64,000 nt of DNA from Spongospora subterranea f. sp. subterranea (Eukaryota > Endomyxa: Phytomyxea > Phytomyxea > Plasmodiophorida): contig JAUGWO010000121.1 in assembly GCA_049724395.1 (NCBI GenBank), forward strand, positions 1-64,000. Direction: 5' to 3'. How positions within the stretch are numbered: position 1 is the first letter of the stretch; each line of letters begins with the position of its first letter. Shown here piece after piece: positions 35,171 to 46,791 of this stretch. The notes under the pieces were generated by a model. The model worked only from the letters and a program-made list of their open reading frames with translations, searched no databases and had not been told where the DNA came from. A program made the position numbers and the translations under genes.

Positions 35171-36505
35171 ATGATATCTAGAGTAAATAGGGCCCGGAAT
35201 AGGTCGTTGATATTCCGGTTCTCGACGGCCGAACCGGGCAAGCGCTTCTCGGACACGTCGTCGGGGAAGAAGCGGGGCGACGACGATATCGGCGCCATCT
35301 GGGACAGTATCAAACGGGAGGTGAACTCCAATGAGAGTATCGGGGACGCGATCAGCGCCATGAGGGCACAGGCTGCCAAAGCCGCTAAACTGGCCGAGGA
35401 TCCCGCCATCGCAAAATTATCCAATGGGACATCGTCCCGTATTAATGGATTGTTTCACCGTTTTCGTTCCGTGTTCTCGTCCGCATTCAACTCGGCGAAA
35501 CAGAAGTTTGAGAGCACGATCGAGGCGAATGTCAGCCCGAAGTTCGGAGCGTCAATGGACAAGGCCACGAACTCGATCAGAGAGCGGTTCTCGATCCTGA
35601 GCAAGCCGTTCAAGAAGGGGCAAGATATGGGCCAATTACTGGATGAGATTACCGGCGGGCTGTTCAGCTCTGGCCGACAGAAAGCGTATAGTCGCAGGGC
35701 TAAGAATCTGACCGCTGATAAGGCGGAAATGGCCACGAGCGATTGCCGCGAGGTCGTCAATGTGAAGGCGAAGGAAAGCGCCTGGAATCAACGGATCAGG
35801 GAAATGAGGGAGAAAGTGGAATCCACCGATATCTATAAGAAGATCGGGTCGAAAATGAGGGTGATTAAGACCCAGGCCATGAACACGGAAACATATCGGA
35901 AAGGGGTTCAGGTACACGAACGTGTCAACGACAAGATCGACGATGTTCGCGATGTGTATGAGACGACGCAGAACCCGTTGATCTGGACCGTTCGTGATGG
36001 AGCTGATCATATGTTTGGCGAATCAGATGAGGCCGCCGCCATCGCCGCCATTCGCCGATCAGATCCGCAATTCGCGTTGCCCGACTTCATCGAGGAGATG
36101 CAGCATTTTATGATCCCGGCCGTGGTCAAGGCGTTCCTTCGTGGCGATATGGAGGTTCTGCGTCAGGCGTGTGGCGGGGACGCCATGGTCTTCATGAACG
36201 CGTCCGTTCGCCAACGACTGGCGCAGAATATCCATTTCGACGAGCGCATTCTCGACATCAGCCGGGTGTCGTTCCACAGCGCGGCGATCCTGGAGACGGG
36301 CGATCCCGTCATCGTCATGACGTTCATGTGCCAGCACGTTCACTGCCATCGTGGACCGCCACCGGAATCCAGGATCGTCGAAGGATCCGATCGGGATATC
36401 CGGTCAACGTTCTACTCGTGGGCTGTCACCCGTGATCACACCAATGACGAATTTAATTGGAGAATATTGGATATCAGTATTCAAGGTATTAGGGCGTTAA
36501 TCTGA
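35171..36505 (+). CDS. TIM44: TIM44, mitochondrial import motor subunit
   Basis: TIM44 is a peripheral inner-membrane protein that links the TIM23 channel to mtHsp70 in the PAM motor. This single-exon gene encodes 444 residues. The Met at 35171 begins a basic, Ser-rich presequence (MISRVNRARNRSLIFRF); an in-frame ATG-like start further upstream would bury it. Residues 50-260 are charged helices, and the carboxy-terminal domain (from about 285) has the family signatures NPLIWTVRDGADHMFGE, DPQFALPDFIEEM and AFLRGDMEVLRQACG. It ends with the expected strand-rich half (DPVIVMTFMCQHV, ESRIVEGSDRDIRSTFYSWAV). Length agrees with animal and fungal TIM44. Confidence 0.92.
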   Translation: MISRVNRARNRSLIFRFSTAEPGKRFSDTSSGKKRGDDDIGAIWDSIKREVNSNESIGDAISAMRAQAAKAAKLAEDPAIAKLSNGTSSRINGLFHRFRSVFSSAFNSAKQKFESTIEANVSPKFGASMDKATNSIRERFSILSKPFKKGQDMGQLLDEITGGLFSSGRQKAYSRRAKNLTADKAEMATSDCREVVNVKAKESAWNQRIREMREKVESTDIYKKIGSKMRVIKTQAMNTETYRKGVQVHERVNDKIDDVRDVYETTQNPLIWTVRDGADHMFGESDEAAAIAAIRRSDPQFALPDFIEEMQHFMIPAVVKAFLRGDMEVLRQACGGDAMVFMNASVRQRLAQNIHFDERILDISRVSFHSAAILETGDPVIVMTFMCQHVHCHRGPPPESRIVEGSDRDIRSTFYSWAVTRDHTNDEFNWRILDISIQGIRALI

Positions 36506-36682
36506 CCCAGTTTTCAAATCTCTTTGTCCATTTGATTTAATACAAAACACGACGACGTCCGACCAATATCTCTCTCTCTCGCTATTGCGATCGTCATAAT
36601 TAGTGGATGTGGATCATTATCGTCATTCTCCCTGGTTGGCCAGGCCCCTTCCTGAAGATGGCGCATTTTCACCCGAGGGGGG

Positions 36683-37593
36683 ATGGGGCGCCATGGAGCG
36701 AGGAGTGCAGTAGCGCCATGGGATGATCCATTATCGATCCGGTATTTGGAGGTGATGAAGGAGGCGAGTGAATTAGGTCTCGACCTGGATCGCCTGTTCC
36801 ACCCCGATCTGCCCGATCATGAACGCCTGGCGATATTCGACTGGTTCCGGGCCGTTCACCAATCGGTCAGGATCCCCATGGCCTACGCCATCCCGACGGC
36901 GGAAGCCGTGCACATCATCGGTCAGTTCTCGCCGATCGTGGAGATTGGTGCCGGCAGGTTCGCCCCAGCCGATGTATATCGTCCTCGTTCGTGGTCTGAA
37001 CCCCGACCCGGTTTCTCAGCGGATATTGGTCGCGATTGATCAGAGAACGGACCGGTTCAATCGTATTCGCCTATGATAAATCCCCTTGTTTAGGGGTTCA
37101 TCGGTGCGATCATATTCCGACAATAATCGAGTCCCACCCGGATTGCAGTCTGTTCCTGTGCTGGCCCGATCAGTCGGATATGGCGTCAACAGCGATCAAT
37201 GCGTTTGGCGGTGAGATATTCATTTATATCGGTGAGAGTATAGGGCGAACAGTTCATGGTTAGGTCGTGTTGACTGTATTATTATTGATAATGGATTATG
37301 ATGGGGATTTAGGGGATTTCTCACCAATGGGCGATGTCGCATTTCATCTCTATGTCAATCGACATTTTCATGAAGTGCTTCGCGTTCCATTGCCGAACTG
37401 GCCAGGGAATCAGGATTGTCTGTCAGTTTATAAAAGGAGTGGGGCGATTACACTGATGATGGGGGAGACGGGGAATGTTGAGACATTCCAACATGTTCCG
37501 CCGAGTGAGCGATCGGATCTGTTCACCGCTAGTGAATTAGGGTGGCGAATTCTGGATAAGACCGCTGACATGATCGCATCATCCAACACATAA
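36683..37593 (+). CDS. SAM-dependent methyltransferase-like protein
   Basis: Exon 1 from 36683 ends in PIVEIGAG; a 70-base intron (GTTCGC to CTCAG) joins it to SGYWSRLIRERTG. This completes a Rossmann-type motif I typical of methyltransferases (EIGAGSGYWSRLI). Later motifs, LFLCWPDQS and GEIFIYIGE, match a widespread but poorly characterised family. A second intron after IYIGE leads to DVAFHLYVNRHFHEVLRV and the end at 37593. The exact second splice is uncertain. Substrate unknown. Confidence 0.65.
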
Positions 37594-38097
37594 TATATCC
37601 TCATATCATGTAATACTGGAGACAGATACTGTCGTCAAAAAGGTCATAATTTCAACATTGGTCGACACGTGATGATCAATCAAAAGTTGGGTTAGGACAG
37701 GGAGTCATGACCGATATTGCCGGGCAACATATATAGCCTGCCCGTGTGTTCTCATCCCACCATGTCAAGTGGTACAAAACAGGGACTGGTGGACACAGCC
37801 ACCGATATGTCTGTCGATGGCCAAAGCCGCCACGCCAGATTACCAGACTCTTTGGGCTGGCCATGTGGCGCCATTATTTGCCCAACGGCCCAACCCCATG
37901 ACAGTGTGTAACGGACGGAAATGAACAACGTGGTAACGTGACACGGTGTACACAGTGTCGGTCCTATAGAGAAAGCGTGCAGCGCGGCCAGCCAGCCAAC
38001 ATCATCTGGCCAGGCATCACCTCATCTAATCATCGCTTACCTAAAGTCGTCTAATCAAATCGGTTCTCTGTGATTCATAAATTTTCGTAAATCGGTG
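37594..38097. other. Intergenic
   Basis: No gene seen; presumed promoter of SHMT. Confidence 0.5.
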
Positions 38098-39891
38098 ATG
38101 GCTCGTAGTGGGGAAACATCCGTCGTCAATGTCCCTCTGAAGGTCGCAGACCCAGTCGTGTATGACATTTTACAGCACGAGATGAGGCGCCAATACGAAG
38201 GTCTTGAACTGATTGCGTCGGAGGTAATTAATGCTGAAGATAGCGGGTTTCCTTATTCTGAATCAAATGTAAGAATTTCACCTCACAAGCTGTAATGGAA
38301 GCTTGTGGAAGTGCATTCACCAACAAATATTCGGAAGGACTACCAGGAGCACGTTATTGTAATTCATCTTGACTTTTTTGTGAGGGCCTGGCCAATGAAT
38401 GATTTTTTGCAGACGGCGGTAATGAGTATATCGACCAACTTGAAACCTTAACTCAGCAACGTGCGCTTGCCGCATTCAACTTGAACCCGGAAGTCTGGGG
38501 CGTTAATGTGCAATCGTATTCCGGATCCACAGCGAATTTCTCGGCCTTTACTGCTGTCCTAGAACCAAATGATCGGTATCAACGGTTGAATAACTGTATC
38601 GACTCACTGTTAATCTGGTTGTTCAGGTTCATGGGGTTGGATCTACCTTCCGGTGGGCATTTATCACATGGATTTTACCGAGGACACCGAAAGATCAACT
38701 GCTCTTCCGTATATTTCACGTCTCTTCCTTACAAAGTAAATCCATTGTACTGTCTGTCGTCCGTTCACCGAGTTTGATGTTGATCAAAGGTGAGTGCATC
38801 AACAGGGCTGATCGATTACGACGCCCTTGAAGAAACGGCTGCCTTATTTAGCCCGAAAATGATCGTGGCAGGAGGAAGTGCATACCCACGAGAATGGGAT
38901 TACGCTCGTATGCGCTCCATTGCCGATGCTAATGACGCGCTTCTTTTGACGGATATGGCTCATATTAGCGGATTGGTATCCTTATCTGGCATCACTGTTT
39001 CCTTAGTTTGTAATCTTCTTCTTCCTAGGTTGCAGCTGGAGCTGTTGACTCCCCTTTCAACAGTTCACATATCGTCACAACGACCACCCATAAAAGTCTC
39101 CGGGGACCTCGCGCCGCCTTGATATTCTACCGCAAAGACAAACAACTGGTTCGTATTTTTTGTGGCATTGGGTCCTGTGCTATATCTGACTTGAATATAG
39201 AACTTGGAGCGGAGGATCAACTCTGCCGTTTTCCCAGGCTGTCAAGGGGGCCCGCATAATCATGCCATAGCTGGCGTTTGCGTCCAGCTTGGAGAAGTTG
39301 TCTCTCCAGAATTCAAGTCGTACGCGTTCCAGGTATTTGTACGTTTTTCTATCACGATATATTTCTGATTTACGCGCTGTAGGTTGTTGCCAATGCACGC
39401 GCTTTAGCTGCCAAGCTAATCAATTTTGGGTACTCGATTGTTTCCGGCGGCACAGATAACCATCTTCTGCTTTGGGACATTCGTCCACAAGGCTTAACCG
39501 GGAGCAAGGTTGAGCATCTATGCGATCTTGTTGGTATCACGCTCAACAAGAACAGGTATATAGTCGTTCATTCACGGATTCTTCTGATTTTGAGTACTTC
39601 AGTGTATTTGGTGATGCATCTGCAATGTCGCCAGGCGGTGTCCGCATTGGCACACCGGCATTGACATCGCGTGGTCTAGTGGAATCTGATTTCGAAACGA
39701 TTGGTGAGTTTCTAAACCAAGCTGTCAAAATGTGCTTGAAAATCCAGGATCGAGCCGGCTGCAAAGGAATCAAAGAGTTCAAGGCTGGAGTTCAGGCTGA
39801 ATCTAAAGCGGTTGACGCGCTTCGCGAGACAGTTAAGGCCTTCGCTCGTTCGTTTCCAATGAAAGGCTTCAACGGTGACGATCTTCAATGA
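38098..39891 (+). CDS. SHMT: Serine hydroxymethyltransferase
   Basis: A PLP enzyme that interconverts serine plus tetrahydrofolate with glycine plus methylene-tetrahydrofolate. Seven or more short introns split the gene. Exon joins are confirmed by conserved sequence: [10 protein letters not shown] to [57 protein letters not shown] and [10 protein letters not shown]. These lead to the PLP-lysine motif [12 protein letters not shown], then [22 protein letters not shown] and [14 protein letters not shown]. No mitochondrial presequence precedes the family's normal start, so this is probably the cytosolic form. Confidence 0.95.
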
Positions 39892-40181
39892 TGCTCGGTG
39901 AATGATTCATGGCACTGGGGCTTATCATTTGTATGTTTTTTAATACATCATTATCGAAACCGGTATCTTTTTTTTAGCAAGTTATCTCTGGATATTATTG
40001 CGATTGTTGCTCTCTTCAAAGCGTATCAACGATTGTAATGGGAGAGACTACCTCATGTAAAAAAATTGGCCGATGGACTGCAAATACATGTACACATTAC
40101 ATGCAAAAATTTTTTTTGTCATACAGATCACCAGCATCAAGCATCCTTGGTATTTGTTAATAAATTATATTCTGTTATTAT
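39892..40181. other. Convergent 3' intergenic region
   Basis: AT-rich, with T and A runs near 39968 and 40106 and AATAAA-like signals (40160-40166). It presumably holds 3' processing sites for SHMT and the convergent cyclase gene. Confidence 0.4.
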
Positions 40182-43100
40182 TATTTTGTGAGTTTAGTCT
40201 GACAATCAGGCCACAAACGCATCTTCTCTGCCGGTTTTAGCACTCCAGCGGTAATCCTCGACTCTTGGTTGGGAATATCTGTCACTAAATGGGTACTAAT
40301 TTCCCGATCACGTATCTTCAGCACTTTGTAATCCTCAAACTTGAACCCATCTTCGTTGCTAAGTGTCCTGCCACCATTTACTCAATAAAGTGAAAAAAGT
40401 CAACTATTTCCATAATACTCATAAGTTGGCCCGCTGACTACAATGCGTCGGGCCTTTCCTTCTTGTTCGATTTTATTGGCGATTAGTGCGTCTCGTCCCC
40501 AAATATCGAACCTGAGTCGATGCGAACCGATAACGCCAGCAATAATTTTCCCTGTATGGATTCCAATACGTAATTGCAGGATGTTCCCAGTGCTGCTAGG
40601 TATCCTGAGAATTTCTTGAAGCATCATTCCTCCTGCAATGACGGTTTGCTTAGCGTTTTTGATTATGGATTTTTTGTCAGTCTCCGAGGAGCTTGCTCCA
40701 TCAAGGGGTTCTGTTAACCCTCCAACAATCACATATGCGTCCCCTATAGTCTGAACTTTGCAAAGGCCACAGTTTGCGACAATATCATCAAATTGGCCAA
40801 ACAGTACGGATAGCAGCGATATGACTTCAATAGGCGACACCTTTGAGGAGAACTTCGTAAATTCAACTATGTCGGAATACAGGATCGTCACGGATTGCCA
40901 TTCCCGGAACAAGCAAGGCTCCTCACGTTGGAGCAAAGAAACAACATCTAAGACAAAAGTTATCACTATGACAATTTGCAAAGATAGAAATTACGGCTGG
41001 GGAGCAATCGCGTCAAGAGGTTGTATGACTTGATCCTTTCTCTCTCAAGTTGGTAGTTGTTGATGAAAGTTCTGCACATAGAGGTCTCTAAGGAAAACGC
41101 TGCTAGAATATTGATCGCTGTACATCCGCCGACGGTCAATAGAGAAACGATCAAATTGATCCCTGGGTCGACGCTTAGCATGAACAGCAACACAAATGCC
41201 AGCAATAAAATAACTACGAGAACTGCGATTTGGTAAAATAATAGTACTCCGGAATTGGAAGCGATTACAAACAAGAGGCACATCCTAATGGCTTGCCCGT
41301 TGAATAAGTAATTGTGATACATTAAAATTTGAAATGCCAATTCGCCAAAGACTGCTATAACAAAGCAACTGGAGAAGACGAGGCGAGAAAGGCGTATATT
41401 GAAGATTCGTAGTCCAGCACCGCACGCAAGACAAAACGCTGATGAGAATATGTGCATAAAGAAAAGCCTGGACATCGGCCCTGTTTTAATGTCCGAAGTG
41501 AAAGTATACTGCAAAACTGGAAAGATGAACATGAATACCAAGACGAAATGGAAGTTCTTCAGTCCGATTTCCCCTTGTTCTTCCAGAAAACGGGGCATCA
41601 AACCAATGGGAATATTCGCCGTTGGGAGAAGCATCTTCAGGGAATCGAACTCAGGTCGTGATAGGGAATCTATTTCGACGTTCATGATATCTGCCATCAC
41701 CTCATCCAATCTTTGAAAGGATGATGCAGAGGAGACGTGGGAACCTTGATCGTTTGGTTTGGGTAATGTGCTGTCGGTGATTTGATGCAACAGAAGTAAT
41801 CCGGAATTAGACTCGAGCCTATCCTTTATGCTATGAATGGCCATCTGCCCTTTTCCCTTGATAAATGCCTCCCGATGATCCCATATATAGAACTGCCACG
41901 TCAAGTCGTAAGTTTCCTGAGAGACGGCAATATCGCCAACAACTGCACTTGAGCACATGCGACTCGCTGTTGTAACGAGAGTCAGATTCGGGACATGAGG
42001 ATGGAGAGACCGTGCAATGATTACCTGTATTAACGGTGTCCCCAAATAATGATAGGGTTGGACGGCTATTGGAAATGATACCAGTCATTACTTCACCGGT
42101 GTGGATACCGATTTTGATGCCGCCAGGGAACAGGTCATGGAAATACGGGCCTCGGGATAGCGCCATCACGCGAAGCGATAGCTCGGTTATGGCGACAGCG
42201 CTGGATATGCTACAAGCCATGAAAACATTCCCCACCGTCTCAACCTTGTAGACGTTTTCAGCAGCGCACAGATCGTCAACCGTTGAATAAAAGCTGTCTA
42301 GGTTCTCGACTAACGAAGCGGCTGATGAAGAGTTTTCTACAATGTCATCGAACCCAACCAACGAAACGAACATGATCGTTACGCACGGCTCCATTCTCGC
42401 CATTATATCATTATTTTCGAGTTTCTGCAAACCCCATTCTTTCAAGACAATGGACGGAAACATTTTCGATAGCAGCGTTTCATTCCAATCAAGTTCTCGT
42501 TTCAAAGTTACAAAATTGGCAAAGTCGTCTCGGAGCCACTTTTCCAGCATGTAGCCGAATGTGAATGGAACTGCAGCAACGTTCAAATTCATGTTGCATA
42601 GTGTGAAAAGGTAACCATATCCTACCTGAAAAAAATATGATATAGCCGATGTCAAACAGGAAAATACTTTCGACGGTGAAGTCCTTTGCAGTTGCGAAAA
42701 CTACAGCATTATAGATGAGGAAATCCCACATGCATAGAACCAACGCAATTGGCAGCCGCAAACGAAGAAGAAGAAATACGGCAAACGCAAATAAAGCGGT
42801 TCCGAAACGACCGTTAACTGTAATACTGAGATTCTTGCTTACGCTGGCTACGATGGCGATGTATGGCATCCAGCGCAAAATTAGGACAGCTGCGCGTTTG
42901 GTCTTGCATTTCCACACGTATATTATGACTAGCATAATGGCCAATCCAGCAGCTAAATTGATTAGGGACCAAATTTGCCCTCCGATAATGAAAGCGTAAA
43001 TATTGTACAGAGACGTAAATATCAATATGGAAATAATTCCGCGGATCGTCATCGGCGCTAGTTCGTAAAGCATGCTTTCGCGGAAATATTTTTCAATGGC

Positions 43101-46100
43101 GTCAGATTCAGAAAAAGTCAACAACATGGAACGCCGCTGACCAACAGTTTTAGGAGGCAATCGGGTTAGATCTGCCTGAGTTTTTGGAAAACAGTTTTTT
43201 CCATAAAGCTGATCGCTATCAGAAACTGATGAGATAAGTATTCGACGTTGGAATGTAGACAGGCAATGGTCGGCAGCAGAGTGGAAAAACTTGAAGGACT
43301 TGTGCAAAAAGGAGATGATTTCATTTCCACACAACGGAAGAATGGTACATGCGGCTGAGGCTGCCATGATTGTCAGCCAGATACTTGGGTCGCATAATAT
43401 CACCAACATCGGGAAATCATAAAAACAGGCGAACAAAAACCAGGATAGGAAACTAGCATGAATGGCGGCCACTAATTGCCAGTTGATATGGTTTGCTATC
43501 AGCAATACTTTGCAATTGACAATGATAATTAGACAGAGATGCATGATTAAACCAAGACTCTCAACATCGCTATATTGGGCCTGATGAGCTTTTGACACAA
43601 AAAAGAATATAATTGTGCCATCCATAATTGCCAAAACCAGCATTTTAGCAATATTGACGGCACTAAATTTTGAGGCCAGCTGCCCTTGAGGATGAAACTC
43701 CCCAGCCTTTGCCAACAGAACAGAATCAGGAATGTTTTTTTCCATGACAGCAAGCCACAGAATTGGAAATCCCGATAGCAAACTATTGAAGAATTTTGTT
43801 TGCCACAACGGAAAAATGGATGAAGCAGAAAACTGATTATAGAATTCATAGAGAAACGCCATGGTAACCAGACTGAGGTTCTTGTAGAAACAATAAAAGA
43901 TTAATGTTGAAAAATTATGGAATGCTCGGTGGCCATAAATCAGGACCAATTTCTCCAAATGCTCGAATTGACCAATCTCAATGTCGCTAACTAGACTGGC
44001 TTCAAACTGCGATCCAACCGATACTCCGATATCGGCTGCAGAAAGCATATTCATATCATTAGCACCATTTCCGACCGCCATGATCAATTTTCGGCGAAAA
44101 TTTCCAGAATTAACTGTTATCACTAACGCTGCTTTGAGCATAGGGGTAAACTCTGTTGCAACAACAGCATCACATTCCTGCAAAAGCCCGGCGAACAGCA
44201 AGGTTAACCCTTTATCAGCCAAGATGTAAGAAAAACAATCTCCGTCAATAACCAATGCGACTTGATGACGTTGCCCTAAAGTTTGATCTAAATTTCTGGA
44301 ACAAAGCCGCATTAGCATCATCTGGGTCTGTTTACGGTTCAAACTAGCAATCTGAATGAGATGACTATCCTCGTCTAACACTCCGGCCTTCCTACAAATC
44401 GACAAAGAGGGCTCTAATAAGTCTCCGGTGGCCACCCAAACCTTGATATTGGCTTGACGCAAAGCAATAATCGTTGAACATGCACGGTCATACATGGTAT
44501 CTTCTATCGCCAATGCGCTCACGAAAACGAGATTCGAATCGACAAGCGATGTTGTCTGAGTTTCTAAAGCACGATCTTCTGAAATGGAAAGCTTTTCGTC
44601 CTGAAAGAGCAGCTCATGACACTCTTTATCAGTCAACAGTCTTTTCACGACTATGAATACACGTGAGCAAAAGGACGATAACCGCTCCGCATGAACAATG
44701 ATGTCGACATTCTGCGGATGGTGATTGGCTTTACTAGCGAACGCTGCAACTGGCCCTTTTGCCAGAACTAAAACCTGACCGGATTTTTCTTGTATAACCG
44801 CGGTTGCAATCTGGAGGGTTCTCTCGGGTTGAGCATGTTGAATAAATTTATAGGTCCGAACACGGCCGCGTCCTTCAATGACGACCAGGTTATTGATGAG
44901 CTTCAGAATTTTATACCCTAGACTGTTGGCGACACTGGTAATATAATTATCATCAGAGCGCTCATGGGTGATATCACCACCGCTGAAAGATAGATTACAT
45001 GTAAGCATCCCTAAAAGCATATAGTGTAGATCAGAGTCATGTGCATCTGAGATAACCCTTTTCTGCAATTCAGCGTAGCTCTGATATTCGAAACCTAAGC
45101 TCGACAGCCCTTGCACATTGTTCCATGTTCTTTCAGTAGACATATAAATTGTATCCTTTACGGCACAGAACCGCAGAATTTTCTTCCCATCCGTTATTGT
45201 TCCGGTCTTGTTCGTTATCATGAGATCTACCATCCCAAGCTCAGCATGGTGTGCTGAACATTTAATATGAGATGCGCCTTTCATCACGTCATGTAAGTCT
45301 TTGTCTCGTTGGATTATCCAAGTCATCGATATTTGAGCGAACGTCAATGTGATGTATAATGAAAGGGGGATAGCTGTGCTGAACTGAATGAGAAGTAGAC
45401 ACCAGGATGTGATCAGCTGATCCACCCGCTGATCTAAGTTCGTCGGAATATACCAAGCATTATACCCTCCAAATTCACGAATTTCCATGCTTCTGCCGAT
45501 TGCAGCAACGATCAATGAAATGACCAACAGGGAAACCCCAACAACATGTAGAATACGTTTCGTGAGATGATTAAAAACTAATCCTTTCTCAGATGGAATC
45601 ACCCAATCTTTCCAAATACTTGTGCGACGTCCGACAAAAATTGCTAAACCGTACACCCATTCATTTCCTATTCTACAAGAAAGAAAAGAAGATTAGCAAG
45701 CCAAGGCGAGATACTTCAATTATGTTTGCAACTGACATTGTGCAACCTCGGAAAAGAAGATTGTTTTGCTGGATAGGAACAGTCTGGTTGTACTCACTGA
45801 GAAAAATAACCCCATCGATTGGACGATCAGTATTATGGCGGCATCTTATAGTGCAATGACCACATAAGTCGCTTAATTGGTCAGCCGACTCGCTAACGAG
45901 CGACAAAGACCCAGACATCACCTGGACTTTTCGAGATATAAACGATGCTCCATTGATATTTGACGTGTCGACGCTACATTCCTTTGAATTTCCTCCAACT
46001 GCAAGGAGAACTAGGTCTGCCGGAACCGTGCATCCCGGTTTGATTCGAATAATTTCGCCAACAATAATTTCGCCTGACGGTATCGAAACCCATTTACGCT

Positions 46101-46791
46101 GCCTTAAAACGCTGCAAGACATGCAATTCATCTGATTGACTGTTTTCTTAGACTGATAGTGTAGATAGAAGTCATGAGCGCATTGTATGGTTAGGAGCGA
46201 CATGAGCGTCGAAAACGTGGTAAATCTCTCCAGTGAATCAAACATGAAAAATTCGATTAAAGAGATCGTGAAGAAATACATAGTTGTTACTTTGCCGAAG
46301 TGAGTTTGAAATATTCGAGAAGCGATATCCCTCCAAGTATGCATGTCAATGCGATTCGTGGAGCGGAATACATTCTTCCTGGGTGGACCGCCAATTCTGA
46401 TTTGCCGTACTATATCTTTTGATCGAACAAAATGATCACTAATCAATGCCTCTTGTGCAAAATTCCATCCCAGCTTAAAAATATCCCTTTGCCCCGTATC
46501 CAGTGAATTGGCATGGCTGTCGTCTGGATAATCCTCATTATCTCCTAAATTGTTATGCCGAGGAAGAAATCGTGACACCGATTTCAGATACGACTTTGCG
46601 CCATAATGTGAATCCGTTGAACTCTCGGCAATCGACTGCGAGAACTGTGAGAAAGTTTCATCGTCTGCCCTTTCTTCCTGGCTAGAGAAGTCTTGGTATT
46701 TAGGAAAAGCGTATCGCTTGGATGGTGGGGAGCGACGAGGATGTGGAGTGACTAATTGACTGACCGCATCAGCGCTAGAACGGGACATCAC
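40182..46791 (-). CDS. P4-ATPase-like and guanylyl cyclase fusion protein
   Basis: A very large membrane protein (about 2,000 residues). The amino half is a P4-type (flippase) ATPase fold with its membrane segments. The carboxy half has two blocks of six membrane helices, each followed by a class III cyclase domain. This is the layout known from Paramecium, Tetrahymena and apicomplexan guanylyl c/cases. Introns include 45673-45736 (joining LLFRGCT to IIGNEWVYGLAIFVGRRTS), about 49 bases ending near 42645, one inside GDTVNTASRM near 42000, and one near 40970. In C1 (42400-41950) both metal Asp are missing but the N-x3-R pair is kept (NTASR). In C2 (40890-40430) both Asp are present (YSDIVEF, IGDAY). 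VETVGN in C1 has the Glu typical of guanylate specificity. The last exon (40182-40370, FKFEDYKVLKIRD) is clear, but its splice is not. The ATPase half lacks key catalytic residues. Confidence 0.88.

Noticed and set aside
42640-42665. Extra T in a T7 run of the cyclase gene
   Set aside because: The run is the pyrimidine tract of a 49-base intron with matching phases.
40182-46791. Assignment to ciliates because of the ATPase-cyclase fusion
   Set aside because: TAA, TAG and TGA all act as stops in conserved genes, which excludes the common ciliate codes, and the fusion is not unique to ciliates.
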